From NCBI GenBank assembly GCA_005408345.1, contig SEMN01000008.1:1736001-1800000 (forward strand): a stretch of DNA of 64,000 nucleotides, in the 5' to 3' direction. The notes beneath the pieces were generated by a model. That model saw nothing but the letters and a program-made list of their open reading frames with translations, made no database searches and was not told the DNA's origin. This DNA comes from Macquaria australasica. Its lineage: Eukaryota; Chordata; Actinopteri; Centrarchiformes; Percichthyidae. Of the stretch, positions 26,401 through 41,400 are shown in pieces. Positions within the stretch are counted from its first letter, which is position 1; each line of letters begins with the position of its first letter. A program made the position numbers and the translations under genes.

Positions 26401-29400
26401 AGTTTCCCTTGAAGCTACAGTTAAAGATTGGCACTGTGTTGGCCCCTGTTTAAAAACTGCTAGCTTTGCTGTCATAGTGATTTATTAAATTATATTTAAG
26501 CTTGTGTTTTTATAGCTTAAAATTAACTGTCCAAACCGACCATTCCCAGATAAGTTGTAGTGGCTTGCTAAAAGCTTTATTCACCTTTGTAAAGTTTGTT
26601 AATGGTGAGTTATATTGGGTGAAGAAAGTTCCCATCACAAGCTCTGATTTTATGAAAAAGTCAAATAACATTTTGATGAGGTCTTGCTCTCATAATGCAG
26701 TCTAAATTAATAAATTACAGCCTCTGGCACTATAATCATACCAGTAAATGTAATAGCTGTTAAAAATGTTATCTTTTAAGTGCATAAAATCTAAATTATT
26801 TGATATACAAATACCCGAAAATTATTTTAAAACGTTTGGAACAAGAAATACATTATGACATAGGCAATTAGATAATAATTGAAAAACTTTTTTTATTTTT
26901 TTATTTCATTAGAACATGAAAGATCCACCTTGAAGCTTTGGTCACCATATGGCCTGGAGCTCTGATGTATTAGTTGAATCAAAGCAGCTGCGGCCATGTT
27001 GGAATTACCTGCTTGTTTGAGCATGTGGCCACCTCCAGAGACAGCTTACTGCAGACAGATGGACATATCACTGTTGCTGCCAGCGTTTTTTTCCCCTTCA
27101 AACACAGATTTCTGCAGCTTTACCTACTGTACATTCATATGGTTGCCGTTGACTTGATAACAGCACATCTTTTGTTAAATGGTGGTCGACTCTGTCTCGT
27201 TGCAGTTGGGATGAGAGCAGTTCCATCAGCAGTGGGCTCAGCGACGGTGACGGTGATGGCTCGGAGAACCTCAGTTCGGAGGAGTTCAACGCCAGCTCCT
27301 CCCTTAACTCCCTCCCAAGCACACCCCTGGGATCCAGACGCAACTCTTCTGTTATGGTGAGCTGAAAAACTGTACCCAACACGACAACGTTTGGCTATCC
27401 TTTATCTGCTTTTTTTTGTAAAAGCAGTGCTAAAGACTGCAACCAAGGCCTTCACTTGAAGCATTTCAACGCTTCACTCTGTGCTTTACTTTGTATTGTG
27501 TGTTAAATGCAAGTCCTTTGTTTTGACAAGACCACGAAGAGACACCGCAGACCTCACCTCTGTCATTAAAATGAAACTAAAGAGAAACACTATCTGTCAC
27601 AGTGCAGAAACTCTTCCCTATGGCAGTTCTCTGTTTGTTCTATTTAGAAAGTGACATGTAAACTTCCGGTAGTTCCACTGAGCCTCAAAGCCCCTCTGCA
27701 CTCAAAAATGGGTTTTGCTTCTTGTTGCTTCACTTGGATGTTTGACCTTCACTGTGCAGAATGATGTGCAGAGTTTGACGCCAGAAGGCTGTTTTTTTTT
27801 TTTTAGGTTCATGTGCTGAAGGTGGAAAGTTTCTCTGTGCTCACCCTAAAGTTTAAGACATACGTGGACGAGTATGATTTGTTGAACTTTTAAATCAACA
27901 ATATTTGCATAGTCATATATTCTGAATTTTTCAATAAGGGAGAAGGAGTAGATGCAGTTTTAAGAAATTTTAACAAGGCAAATTAACTTTTTTGTGGAAA
28001 AACCATATCAGACACAAATTATTGTTCGAAGCAGAATATATCTGTATGTCTTAAAACATGTCTCTGAATTTGATCAAACTTGTTACGTGTTCACTTTGAA
28101 TAAGTGGTAGTGGTTTCTACCTTTTCCTCAGGTGAACATTTTTTCTTTTTGCTTACTTTCAGAATGCTCAGTAGGAAGAAATTAATATTAGTGCTTCTCA
28201 ATGAGCCATCTGTCGCTCTACATCACATTAATAGGGTGCCAAGAAGCAGCATGCCCACTTTTGTCCTCAGTGCCACCTCCTCAATGCACCACATGATTGA
28301 GTTTTTCTGTTACAGTGTAGCTGTCTTTTTTTAACCACTGCACATCATCATCAGACATTACAAAAATAAATGATCAAGCTCTCCCCTACTCTTAAATGTT
28401 CTTTATTATTCTTTAATGTGTTGATTTATCTCTGTTTTTTTTGTTTGTTTTTGTTTTCCTTCCTTTGTCTACCTCTGTGGTTTTCTTTAATCCGCTCGGG
28501 GCATATCAAGTCTATCTCTCCCCTCCTTCCCACCGGAATGCAGCTGCAGATGAAACAAAGATTACAGAGAACAGTCAATTCCACAGATAACACAGACCAT
28601 GTCTGATGGTTACCCACACTGTGCCTCTTCCCTTCCCCTCTCTCTGCAGCTCCGCACCGACGCAGAGAAGCGCTCCCTGGTGGAAAGTGGACTTTCTTGG
28701 TACAGCGAGGAAGGCAAAGTCAGCCACAAGCTCAATAGTTGCAGCTATGACACGGGGAGTCTCAAGACCGAGCCCCCAAGCAAGTGGAGAAAGAAGCCTC
28801 CAAGTCTCAGTGAAGATTCAGGGGGCAAAGGAGAACTGAGGAAGCCTCAAAGTTTGGGTCAACCAGGAAGTTTCAAGAAGGGTCGTAATCCTCCTATAGG
28901 CGTGACCTCCCCCATCACCCATACCTCTCAGAGCGCGTTGAAAGTCGTAGGTGAGATCTAATGGTATATTCTAATTTTTCATCTACATGCCTGTCCTTTT
29001 CTCTGCTATTCCTCTCCTAAAGGAATGCGGTGTATCACTGCCGTTTTTAACTTGTTTTAACTACAAAATCTATGTCATCCATTATCTCTTTGTATGCTGG
29101 ACCCAAATGTAAAACAGAGCCTGAGTGTACAGCAGCCAGGGGCGGATATCTGCTTAGTGTCAAGATGAATACAGAAGTGTAGCCCTTACCGTAAGCCAGG
29201 TTTTGATTTGTAGCACAGCACAGTATACCGAAGAAAAAATGCACCATGAAATCCATTTCATTTGGAAAACAAATCTCAGCTTTAAGGCCAGAGCCATGAT
29301 TCTACTATTATCTCAGAGAAAAGTCTGTTACTTTACATGTCTGCACAGACACAGTGTCTGCCATCTGCAGCAACTTTATTTAATCCCCAGCAAAACATGC

Positions 29401-32400
29401 CATGATTAAATAATAGGTTAAAATTGAGTTCCAATACCAACATTTCTTGGCGTTTCATTTTAATATCCCCAGCTTTAAACATAAGTGATTAAAATTAGAT
29501 CTAATTGTATGTATTCTGGCTGCAGTTTTGCAGGGGAAAAAAGATTCGGTTAGCCAATGCATTTTTAAGGCTTGTGCTAGGTTAACAGAATGACTTAAGA
29601 GGTCTTAAGGCTTTTTTTTAAGGCTTTTATGAATATACTATAACGATAACTTTACCTTTAACCTTAACCCCAAGTTAAAAATAAATCTAGTTTTACCCAT
29701 TTACCCTTATCTTTAAATGAATCATTCAATGTCCACATATTTGCCAACTCTGTGCTTTACTTTAATGATCCATACAGATCAGATTTTGATCGATTATATG
29801 ACTTAGATATGTCTTATGATATGATATGATATGATATGTGGGAGAACAAAAGCATAAAACTCCTTTAAGTCGGAGGCAGTTGGTGAGTCACATTTGACGT
29901 CATGGGCAAATAAAAGCTTTCTAAGTAAATACAGATGTTTCTTGCTTATATTTTATCTCAGCTGTAATGGCTGGAATCATATGTACATTTACTAGTTAGA
30001 GAGAAATGATGTATGACAGTGCAGATTATCCATTTCAGTTTCAGTCATTTAAGTGGAGTTGTTTTTCATTTTTGTTAGCCCGAGTTTACTGCTTTTACTG
30101 GCCCGTCCACCCATCCAGTCTGTCTGTCCATTTATCATCTAGCCATCTATTTTTGAGTAGCTTATTCTTGTCAGGGTCATGGTAGCAACAGGGCAAACAC
30201 ATCAGAAACTGAAACCAAACTTTCTTGCTGCTCCTTATCATCATTTAAATACATGTAATTGTTAATGAAATTGCCACAATGTTACGATTTACCTATACAA
30301 TGTCTTTCTTTATGTAGCACCCAAAAGTGAGAAGCCGCTGGATAAATCCAAGATTTCCATCAAAACTGCTGGTCTACAACGGTCTCGTTCAGATGCTGGC
30401 AGGGATCATCATGGAGAGCACCGCAAGCCCCCGTCAGGTTTAGTTAAACCCACTGCTGGAGCCTCCTTTGGCTACAAGAAACCACCAATATCCACCGGTA
30501 CCGCTACTGTTATGACAGCAGGGGGCGCCACCATCTCCAGTGGCTCTGCTACTGTGGGGAAAACCCCCAAGTCATCTGGCATTCCTGTGAAGCCTGTGGG
30601 AGGAGGAACACCCTCGGGTCGAAAGAACAGTTTTGATGCCAGCAGCGAGCAGAGCTTCCTCGGGCCAAACGCCCGAAACAGCATTCAGTACCGCAGCCTG
30701 CCTCGACCGGCCAAATCGAGCACGCTCAGTGTGATTGGTCGCCCTGCACCTCGGCCTGTCAGCGGTACCATTGACCCCAGTCTGTTGACTTTGAAACCTG
30801 TACCCATGGCCTCCACAGGCCCCAGGGTTAAAGAGCCTAGTGGCTTCAGCAGTAAAATGGCTAGTCGAACGAGCACAGGCCCGGTGAACCAGACAGACCG
30901 AGAGAAGGAGAAGGAGAGAGCTAAAGCCAAGGCTGTGGGTGCTGACATAGACTGTGGTTCTCTGAAAGGAGAGGAGATTCAGTCCACAGGAGAGTCTGCT
31001 GTGAAACTGCACGGCCTGAGACGGACCAGCAGCAGCAAATACCCTGAACTGTCATCACCCACCACACCAAGGTGTCTCATTTAAATACTGCTTTAAAGAG
31101 TTGGTTCACCTAACAGTGGTACAGTGGTATTACAGTGGTATCTAGAGGTGTTACTTTTCCTTCAATTTTTTATTCTCTAGTGGTATCTAGCCATGCAAGT
31201 ACAGTAACTTTGGTTTTACATGCTCAGGATTTCTGCTGCCCCCCAATACGCCACCACAATACAATGAAAGTGAATGAATTTTCAGTTGTGGCACCTACAA
31301 AAACAGCAGTATCTCTTTCTAGAAACAGTGTCCCAGTTACCCTAAAAAAGAGTATGAACAGTTTTTATGCAACTACTTTCTACTTTCTTTTTTGTAATGT
31401 GGGAGGATTGTTTCTTTGGATTAATGTGGAAATTTAGAGGCAGAAATCTCAGAGACAAATATCTCAAAACCTTTGCAAATACATCAGCAACTATCTGCCT
31501 GGCAACATATTGCTAAAGTTAGAAAATGAACTGAAATGAACACACGTCACACACATGCATGGTTCCAGTGACGACTTATAAATAAAGTTTTCTTAATACT
31601 ATATAATAGGTGGTTTTCAACATCATGTTTCAGGGTTTCGCCCTAGTTTCTATATTTTAACATCTTTTTATGCCTGATCCCTAGGATGCTGAACACTAAG
31701 TCTCTGGGGCGTCCACCCAGCTTGGCTCACCTGGACAAGGTCAACTCCAACAGTCTTGACTCATGTGTGACCATCCAGGACCTCCCGCCCAAAGTCCCCC
31801 CATACTCGAAGCTGCACGATTTGGCTAGTTCCCACACCTCCGCCCGCCTCACCCCCAGCCCAGCGCCTGTGCTCCACATCGATTCCCCTGGCTCCTACAC
31901 CAGTGAAAGCCTGAGTCTGAGCGGATCGCCGCTGCTCTACCCCAAGCTGTCTGGCATGCACCGCAGCATGGAGTCCCTGCCCCTCCAGATGAGCGTGCCT
32001 TCCAGTGCGAGGTTTGTCAAAACTGACATGCATGACAAGGAAGAGAGGGGCACAGGAACCTGGGGAGCTGGAAGCAGGACATCCCTCAACCTCACAGATA
32101 GGTAAGTATATAATGTTAAAATCTGTATTTGTGACAATGTGATTCCATCATTACCTTATGTCCTCAGAGTATGTTGTTGTTTTGAAAGGAAAATTAGTGT
32201 GAAGGATTAACTTTGTAGACTAAGCACTTTTCCATGTTTATTATCACAAAGTAACTAATTAGGTCATTTTTGTTACAGTAGGTTAGCCTCCAAGCCTCTT
32301 GAATTCTTAAGTTATGAACATAATTTTACTACTGTATTTTAAAAAACAGGGATGGGAAAACAATCCTTAAAACTGAGTTGTTTGAAACGTAATAATCATT

Positions 32401-35400
32401 CAATCTGTATTAATTTCTGTTGGCAGCCAAGCACCTCCGTCAACAACACAAGAAATGCACATTGCCCAAAACACGTAATTGCCCTTCTCCTGCATGGGAC
32501 GTAAAAGTGCAAGTGCAAAGAGTAAAAAGCCTCTCATGTCCACGTTTCCATCTTCCTATGAACCAATACTGGTAGAAGTAACTGCATTTATCCTAGCAGC
32601 TGTGTATGAAACATAATGTCCAGTGGGCAGTTGAACCACTGTTTCAGTTTGGAGACATCCAGCATTAGGTTATAAGTTTATTGGCAGCAGATGTACCAGC
32701 CGACCATATTTTATGTGCTTTTTCTGGGAATGGATACTCTGAGGTGTCATTTAGAAGATGGAGGGCTGGATCCATTGGAAAATTTCTCTTTGTCAAGGTG
32801 GAGACAGTCCGAATTATTGCCTGCCAAAGAAATGTACTTTTAGGCAATCCCACGCTGTGTGTATGAAAGTGCCCAGTGTGCCATATGGGCTAAGATGTAC
32901 AAAAAGGATTAGAAGATGAACCCATGAGATGTCTTACCCGGGTGTTAAGCAGAACCTATGATAAAACTTAAAATGAATAAATTAATCAGTATTTGTGTAA
33001 GGCTCTGAGTAACATACTTTTTATAAGAATTATTCACAATGTCTGTTTTTTCTCTAATAATAATGTTGTTTATGTTTATTCTCTCTTCTCCCTTTGCAGC
33101 TTGCAAACAGACAGAAATACCTTTCCAAAGAAAGGCTTAGAGTACGTCAAAACAATTACTGTCCAGGCATCTATTTGAAATCTCACGCTGTGATATATCT
33201 TCATTGTTTGAAGTTAAAATGGCCTCTCTTTTCTTAGACGCTATGGCTCAAGCCTGTCAGAGAGTGAAGGAAGCAAACCGGGAAGGCGCCACTCCCACAA
33301 CATAGTCAGCATGACAGAGAGCGATAGCCCCCCTCAGCTGCCCTCTCCCACCCGCCCTCTCCACCCCTCCTCCGGCAAGGTTCTTCTCACCAACGTGGGT
33401 GAGTCTGCTTGCACCATTTGGCTGCCAAGTTCTAAAAACACTCACAGTTTGAGCTCTGAAACTAATGAGACTCGCGATCTTTGATAAGCCATCCATCTCA
33501 TCGTTGATTATTACTGAGGACAGGGATATTGAGTTCTCACTCAGAGGAAAGTCCAGCTTAGTTTTAGTTAGCAAATGTTGACACAAGTTGTCAATAATAG
33601 ATCCAGTCATGTCTGAATGATGGTATCAGGTTTGACTATGTGAATATTGCTATCCCATATCTACACTCATTTAGACGTGAGTTCAAACTGAAATATGCTG
33701 GAAATGTTGGCAATAGGGGGTCAAGTCAGGCTATATTTAATTCTTTGACTGTTGTGGAACCATAGTGTTGCCTTTCACCGACTCATCAGAATATGTGCGT
33801 GTGCGTGTGTGAGAGTGCTTCTCTACAGCACTGCATCCTACAGTTTTATCTGTGCCACTCACTGTCTTTCAAAAACAAGTCTCTTTTGTGATAGTTGCCC
33901 CAATTTCTAGTGGCACCCCGAGGATATCACGCTCCAACAGTATAGGCCCCCCCAGTGAGTCGGCCTGCGATCTCTATGGATCCTCCCCCCTGGGCAGCAA
34001 TATGTCCCTGGCTGACCGTCCAAAAAGCATGATGCGGTGTGGGTCTTTCCGTGAACCAGGGGACGATGGTGAGCCTGCTCAGCCGGCCCCCCTGCAGGGG
34101 AGCTGCCCCAACATGGCCTCAAATTAAACAAAGCTGTCCGCTCATACAGCATGCAATCTATTAAGCAGAATGTCAGAAGGATGTTTGTTTTTATGAGCAA
34201 GTAAAGTGGAGAGGAGTCTTGGTGCCTTAGATTAATATTGAGTCATATAAGGACTTAAATGCACTATCCGTGATCCAAATGTAAGAGCAACAGGAGACCC
34301 TCCACCAATAATTTACACCTGCTGTCTACCTTGCCTGTTTCAGTGCATGGCTCTGTACTCTCTTTGGCGTCCAATGCTTCATCCAACTATTCCTCGGTGA
34401 GTAGATACAATCATAATATGTACAGTGAAATGTTGCCTTATATTAAATGGCCTTAAAGCCTTCCTTATTCGGTACCTATTCGAAGTTTCTATTTCACCAT
34501 TGTCAACTTCAGTCATGTCCCTTTTACTGTGGATAAGTAGTTTTCGTAACTGCCCCTAAAGTGAATGCTCTACCTTATCCCTCTTCATTGTTTATTTGTT
34601 TTCACCATGCCTTCTTTAGAATGAGGAGAGGATACAAGGAGAGGTAAGGCCAACGTGCCATGACTCTTCAACTCCCATTGTGCCTTTTGTCTGCGTTGTC
34701 TGTCAGTCATTTCCTGTTGAAACAGGTCCATTCATCAGATGGTGTTATCAGTGCTCAGTGAAGGATCTCTTACCCAGGAGCTCATAACTCAATTACATGT
34801 TTTACCTTTATCTTTGCTGTAGCACAACCTTCTAACATTTAATAAAGGCATTTTCAGACCTCATAAAATTCTCAGTGCATGAGAAAAGTGGTAAAAATCC
34901 ACTGTCATCCCTTGATTAAACATTTTCTTTTGGTTTGGAGTGTATTTGCCTGCCATCATTTTGGTTTCTATTTGTGGTACAATAACTTTCATGTTTTGTT
35001 GTTTGCATATTCTTTTTTTAAATTAACCAAATGAAACATTTAAACACATTTGGTTGCTGCATTATCAAAACCCGTATTAATATCCTCAACACTTCTGGCT
35101 TTTTGTCCGAGGTACTGTACAATACATTGTCCATGCTGCTGGGGCTTATTTTTCAATTTGTCCACAGCAAATCCGCAAGTTGAGGCGAGAGCTGGAATCC
35201 TCGCAGGAGAAGGTTGCAGACTTGACCATGCAGCTTTCTGCAAATGTATGTATAATACTTTTTTTTTTTTTAGATTCCCTTTTGGCCTCTTTTTGTAAGC
35301 TAATTTGTTAATGTGTTAAATGCATGCCAGATCTTTTATCAGAGTGTGGTCAATCCAAAATGTAAGTTACACCTCCTCTATGCCATTGAGTTTGACTGAG

Positions 35401-38400
35401 ATACAGAAACCCCATTTAACAGGTGTATCTAATATCTGCGCTGCATTTTTGTGAGGGTGAGATGTGGGGGAAATATGGTGTGAATCCTTGCTCACTTAAG
35501 AAAATGAGGATCAGTGTTGATAACTCTGGATGCCGAGGCATAACTCTGGCGTGTTTGATTTGCAGGGAGGATCTGCCAACCTTTTGGGACTTTTTATATT
35601 TGAGCATTTTATGACTTTATTTGATAGCCGACAGTGGGGAGATGACAGAAAATGAAGGGAGAACTACATGCAAAAAAGGTCGCCAGTTGCAGTTCATGGT
35701 CAGCACCATAACCACTAGGCCACCAGGGCGCCCCCTATCACTTGGTCTTACAGCAGACATGCCATATTTCCATTTCTCTCACTGCCAATAACATGGCTAT
35801 ATATTGCTATAATCCTTCAGATCTGCATTCTTGATAGACACCTGTGTAACCTTAACCCTCAAAACTTCCCTTTAACTCTTTTATTGAACCAGCTGAAACA
35901 TTTTCCACCTCTGCTTCTTCTTATAGCCTCAACCTGTAGCTTTTAGATGCTTGAGTCTGGCCGTTTGAGTCGCACTCAACTTTTACTTTAACACCACCTA
36001 ACCACTGATCCTGATCTAATAATAGACAACCAGTAGGAAGAGTTAGAGCTAGAGCTACTGTCTCCTATTGCACATTTTACCCACTGCCTCTGCTAAACTA
36101 TCAGCTGGGCTTATCTGGGTGTTTACAGTCACATACTAAGTGACTGCATGAAGCCTGTCTCTGTTTGTGTGTTTGTCTTTCTGTATATGTTTTTACTGTA
36201 TGAGAAGTTTAACACGCCTAACGCTACTGTCCCTCTCTTTTACGTTCTTGGCTGTATTGACTGGACTCGTTGCTGCCCCCTGCCTGCCTCCCGCTGCCCC
36301 GCACCTCTGGATGCTGGGTGTAGCAGCTAGGCCAGGTTTGTTGGACCGTTGCATCCAGAGCTCCCGCATGATTCTCATCAAGCTGTGTGGCACAGCTGAT
36401 CTCATCACCTACCTTAAAGCATGTTGGCAAGACCTGGCTGCAACCAGTTATTTTTTTTCATTATCTATTAATCTGTCGACTATTTTCAATTAATCATTTA
36501 TTCTAATGTATCAAAGGAATCAATGTGAAATTTCGAGCCCAATCTAGTGTTTTCATATATATATATATATTCAATTTACAATGATATCTGAGGATTTGCT
36601 GCAATAAACAGAAAATGTTTGGCATTTTTGCTTGATAAACCCCTCAAATTATTATCTAAATTATTGTCTTTTAATTAACCAACTAGTTTTCAGCACCAAT
36701 TTCTGACTATTCCTGATAGCTTTCTTAGATTTGAATGTTAATAATACACCACACATACTAACCTTTGGATACCACTTATAGACAATAGAGAGAAATGCAG
36801 TTTATATTTTTTTTAAAAACAAAGAAAAAGGGGGGGCCAAGGACTTTTAGGTGATGTAACACACTTTAAAGCAGCCATGGTCGTGGTCTGCTGCTCATGG
36901 AAAAAAGTGAATAGCTGATTGCATTTTTATTGAGTCGTTATGACTGTTACGACCCTCTGAAGGGCTTGTTTTTCAGGTCAGTAACATCACTTAAACTGAT
37001 TCAAAGAGTAGCAGAGTATTCTATTACTAAATAAATGTGACCCCCAAAATATACCTAAGCAAGGTACCAACAAATATAAATGAAGAAGGGATTGAAAGGC
37101 TCGTCAGATTTAACAAAAGGAAGGGAAAACACCCAGACCAACCACACAATGGGCTGTCGGAGCTGGGCGATCTCCCTAAACTATCAAACCAAAAGAAGAA
37201 ACTAAACCCAACAGTAATAAAGCCACAAAAGAGGACTATCTGACCCACCATCCAAAACTAAGAAAACTGTCATATAGAATTTGTCATAATGTCTTGACAA
37301 ATTCTATATGATGGTGTCAGCCATGGTTGATTGGAAATTGTTATAGAAACACACACACATCATCAGCAGAAATATAGTGTGAGACATCCTAGCCTAAAGG
37401 TCCAACATGCAACATGAGGGTGACGAGGTTTGTCTCCCAGCACCACACGGCTGCCCTCCCTCACCGCCATTACCCAAACATCCTCTTTCATCTCTGACAT
37501 CATCCACAGCTGTCCACTACTCCACCCCCTCCCTCCTCTCCCAGCAGATGGAGAAAGCCATTTGCTTGATGTGCTGCGAGCGTGTGAGGCTGCAGACCGA
37601 TTCAATGTAGCCGGTGACTCATACCTGTCCGCTGTCTCAACCCCCCTCCACTTTTCTCTGTCTCCCTCTGTCTCCGTCTACCTCTGTGTCCTCCTCTAAA
37701 GGCTAATCTGGTAGCAGCATTTGAGCAGAGTCTGGCGCTGATGACGGCACGCCTGCAGACCCTGTCGGTCTCCTCAGAGCAAAAGGTATCTTGGTGATAT
37801 GATGATTAAAATGAATATTATACCACCCGTGACACGTCGGACAGTTTCCATTTATTTGTGTAAGGAAAAGTGAAGTCCATGACACTTAAGAGAAACAAGC
37901 CATTAACGAACGATTGAAAGGCAAAGTTGAATATCATTCTAAAGAAATAGTTGTCAGAAACAAATACACGATGATGATAAATTGTAAGTCGGATCATCGT
38001 TCAACTGCTTTATATCTGATCCTGTCAGTGAAAGAGAAGCTAACAAGCAACGTAGTTGTCCTGGAAATGAGAAGTAGGTCAGAGGTTTGCATGGCGGGAT
38101 TTCCACGTTGTCATCAGCCACTCAAGACAACCTGTCATCCTCGTTAAAAGCCGATAGACATTCCACAATCCTTGGTTCAGTTACCGGCCTGTAAGCTAAC
38201 ATGAACACACATTGATATTTTTTCCTTTTGAGGACTCTGAGCTTACTGACCTGAAGGATACCATCGAGATTCTGAAGGTCAAAAATACGGAGGCCCAAGA
38301 AATCATCCACGGGGCTCTCAGTAATACGGACGTCGCACCTAAAGGTACAGAATATGCCGGGGATGTACAGTATGATTAGGACTGTTATCCAAAACACATG

Positions 38401-41400
38401 CAAAGATAAAGATGGGAATTCCAAAGATATTCACTGTGCTCCCTTTTTCTCCTGGTATTTAGAACTGCTGATCAATCGCCAGAACTCCTCGGAAAGCATC
38501 TCCAGCCTCACCAGCACCACCAGTCACTCCAGTATGGGTAGTCTTAAAGAGCAGGAGGCCAAGAAGAAGAAGAAGAAGAGCTGGGTGAGGACACACTGAT
38601 TAGAAATACAGAGTTCAAATTCGTTTTAAGTTAATTAGAGATTGGTGGTTTACAACATCAGGAGTCCCAACATGCTGTCCTGGGAGAGAGAATTACTTTA
38701 CAGTAGTTTATGAATCAGATGTTTTCTACAGATCACTAGAGAAAGGGATGGAAGCTACCAAACCATTTTTACTATTGGATCATGTAATTCAGTTAATCAC
38801 GGTTTGTAATTGATCAGGTGTCTGATCAATGTCAAATTCATCAAACTTTTATTAGTCATAGATGGTCGAATTTTAAAATTCAAAGGGTTTTTTGTCACAT
38901 GTCTCATACTGTCTAATATGTGCAGTGAAATGCAGGGTTGCATAGTCTTGAGTCTGCGCTGAAAATGTAACGTAGAATGAAGAATAACAATAAGAATATA
39001 ATTTAAAGTAAGAAAAAGAAATGTTAATGGATACAAATTCAAAGATAAAACATTATAAATTAATGTAATAAAAGTATTAGAATTATATGTTTATTTTGGC
39101 CCAGAGTGTAGGTGAGCTGTTGGCTATTGTCAGTTTTTATTACTGTATGCTGTATTTTTTATTTTTAAAAAAGAAACTGGAGTCAGTCACCCGCTGTGCT
39201 AGTTTGTTCTCCTGCATGTGTTCTTGTTCCAAATCTGTTATTAAGTATGACTCTGGTCTCTCCCTCATGCTGCCCTGCTTTTTATTTTAGGTCTTTGAGG
39301 TGAGTGATGTTGCTACAGTAAATAAATAAACCCCCTCCCGTTCTCCAGCCTGCATGCACTTTATGAGTCATACTTGTGATACGTTTGGAAACTTTTTGGC
39401 GTCCATGTCTTTCTAAACTTGATTCACAGAATCACTTTGTACCGTGTTTTGATCATATTAAAGTGTTAGATTAAATGACAGAATCATGGTTTTATGTACT
39501 GATGTGATCTGCATGCCATTAAACTGTTCTGTACTGACATCAAACGGTTCAGTGAGCGTTACTGTTGTAGAAGGTTTACATGGAGATGGTTTTCAGAAAC
39601 AGAATTTTATTATGCGTACCAAAAGCTTAACAGTAAACAAGTGTGGATGACAACTCTCAGTGGCAAACATGGCTTATCTGATAGAAGCAGCTCAACACAA
39701 GTGCTTTAAAGAACTGCTTGTTAATTGTATTATGCTCATATCATTTATTTTACTCTCATATGTCTTCTCTGTACAGTTACGCAGCTCCTTCAACAAGGCC
39801 TTTAGCAAGAAGGGCTCCAAGCCATCAGGGCCGTATGCTGACATTGAGGAAATTTCCACCCCAGAATCCTCTGCACCTTCCTCCCCCAAAGTCCACCATG
39901 GTAGAGATAACCCTCCAATGTCAATGAAATCCTCAACCTCAGCATCATCATCAGGGTAAACCTCCCCCTGCCATTATCTCTTAAACTGACAGTACAGTAA
40001 ATATCTGAATTGCATTATAACATGAATAAATTAGATGAGTCATTTCAAACATTGATGTGAATATACAGTAGATTATTACAGACCTCTATGCTGTCTGTAC
40101 ACATATGTTACTGTATCTATGCTTATTTTTAAGAAAATAAGATAATAGTTCTAATATAGCTTTGTCCATAGTGGTCCTTCATTTATTATTTGAAAATGAG
40201 GTTTCTGGCTGACAGTCTGATGATCCTTGCTACCTTCACACATCTGTAACGTTGTCTTATTTGAACTGAATATCTCCAGACTCTGTGAAGGAGGTGACGT
40301 GGCGGATGATAAGGTTGTAACAGAACTGCGCACGGAGCTGTGGGAGAAGGAGCGTAAACTGACAGACATCCGCCTGGAGGCTCTGAGCTCTGCTCATCAC
40401 CTGGAGCAGCTGCAGGAGGCCATGACCAACATGCAGGTATGTGTGACGTGTTTCTCTTCATTGTTTCTACTTCCCAAAAAAAGTTTCTTGCTTTCAGTTC
40501 CTGCTGTTCACCTGTAGAGTTGGTGAAGGTGATTAGGATGCCAAACTTGAAAATCTCTGCACTCTCGTCTAACTGCCCTCTTATATTGTTAATAAATTAA
40601 TTAAAAAACTAAATTTTCCAACACATATTACCTTCAATACTAGAAATCTTTTCAGCATGCACTCACAAAGAAACTCCACTGCAGTCGTATTATGGAAGTG
40701 GCACTGTGATATGTGAAAATTGCAGCACTTTTGTCTGCAGGTGACAGTGGAGAACCTGAAGGCTGAGAACGACCACCTGAAGACAGGTGGCCTGTCCCCC
40801 TGTCCATCCCCTGGACCCTCCAGCTCCGTCTCCCAGTCCTCAGGTCTCACTGCTCTGGGAAGTTTATCACCTCGACAGTCAGTAGCCATGCACATGCCCA
40901 AAAGCTACAGCAGAGGGCTGAGTGAGGGGAGCAGCTCAGGTACAGTTCAATCTCTGACGTGTTGACAATGTAGAGTCAGAAAGGTTTTACCAGTGGGGTA
41001 GACACAAAGGCACAGCACTTGGATGAAATGGTATGAATGTAAAAAATGTATGAATTATAAATACTATCTGGTTTGTTCTTGAATGGCAAACAAGTTAAAT
41101 GAATGTTGTGCCTTTCTAGAAACACATTTACTTAATGACTGTATTATACGTATGGGCAAATGTGTGTAATGTAGACGTTTATCGTTAATACTTTACTCAG
41201 ATGCAGTTTACATTAGAGTAAAACAGATACCTGGCCTGTGAATCCTATACATTCATTTTGTGCAAAAACGGAGGCATATTAAGGTAATTTCACATTTATT
41301 AATCTGTGATTGCATTTTAGAGTATGACATTCAGCGTATTTTACCCTTCACAGTTACTAATTTGTACACATGAATTTACCACTACAAACTGCTTAACAAT

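Larger units (their letters stand above)
11945..27205 (+). other. nav1 intron 3 (15.3 kb), regulatory-rich
   Basis: The longest intron in the window. It carries five X-box-like palindromes, several interspersed repeats, a (CA)n and an (AT)n microsatellite, a perfect hairpin and the CpG-dense candidate promoter with its alternative first exon. I see no independent gene. A GA/CT-rich tract lies around 12650-12810 and a GAGA-rich tract around 17935-18030. Confidence 0.6.

Noticed and set aside
30572..31012. Long - strand frames opposite nav1 exon 6
   Set aside because: Mirror of a conserved NAV1 coding exon. The + strand frame matches human NAV1 throughout.
35713..35735. tRNA-like A-box in intron 13
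   Set aside because: Not a tRNA gene: the B-box is damaged and no cloverleaf can be drawn. Kept only as a SINE remnant.
36148..36330. Possible extra exon around 36240-36410 with mixed GC content
   Set aside because: Frames show no NAV homology and no phase-compatible acceptor/donor pair.
37539..37612. Exon-like piece after a good acceptor (tctcccagcag) in nav1 intron 13
   Set aside because: The frame beginning ATGGAGAAAGCC meets TAG before any usable donor, and human NAV1 joins exon 13 directly to exon 14 (SANANLVAAF).
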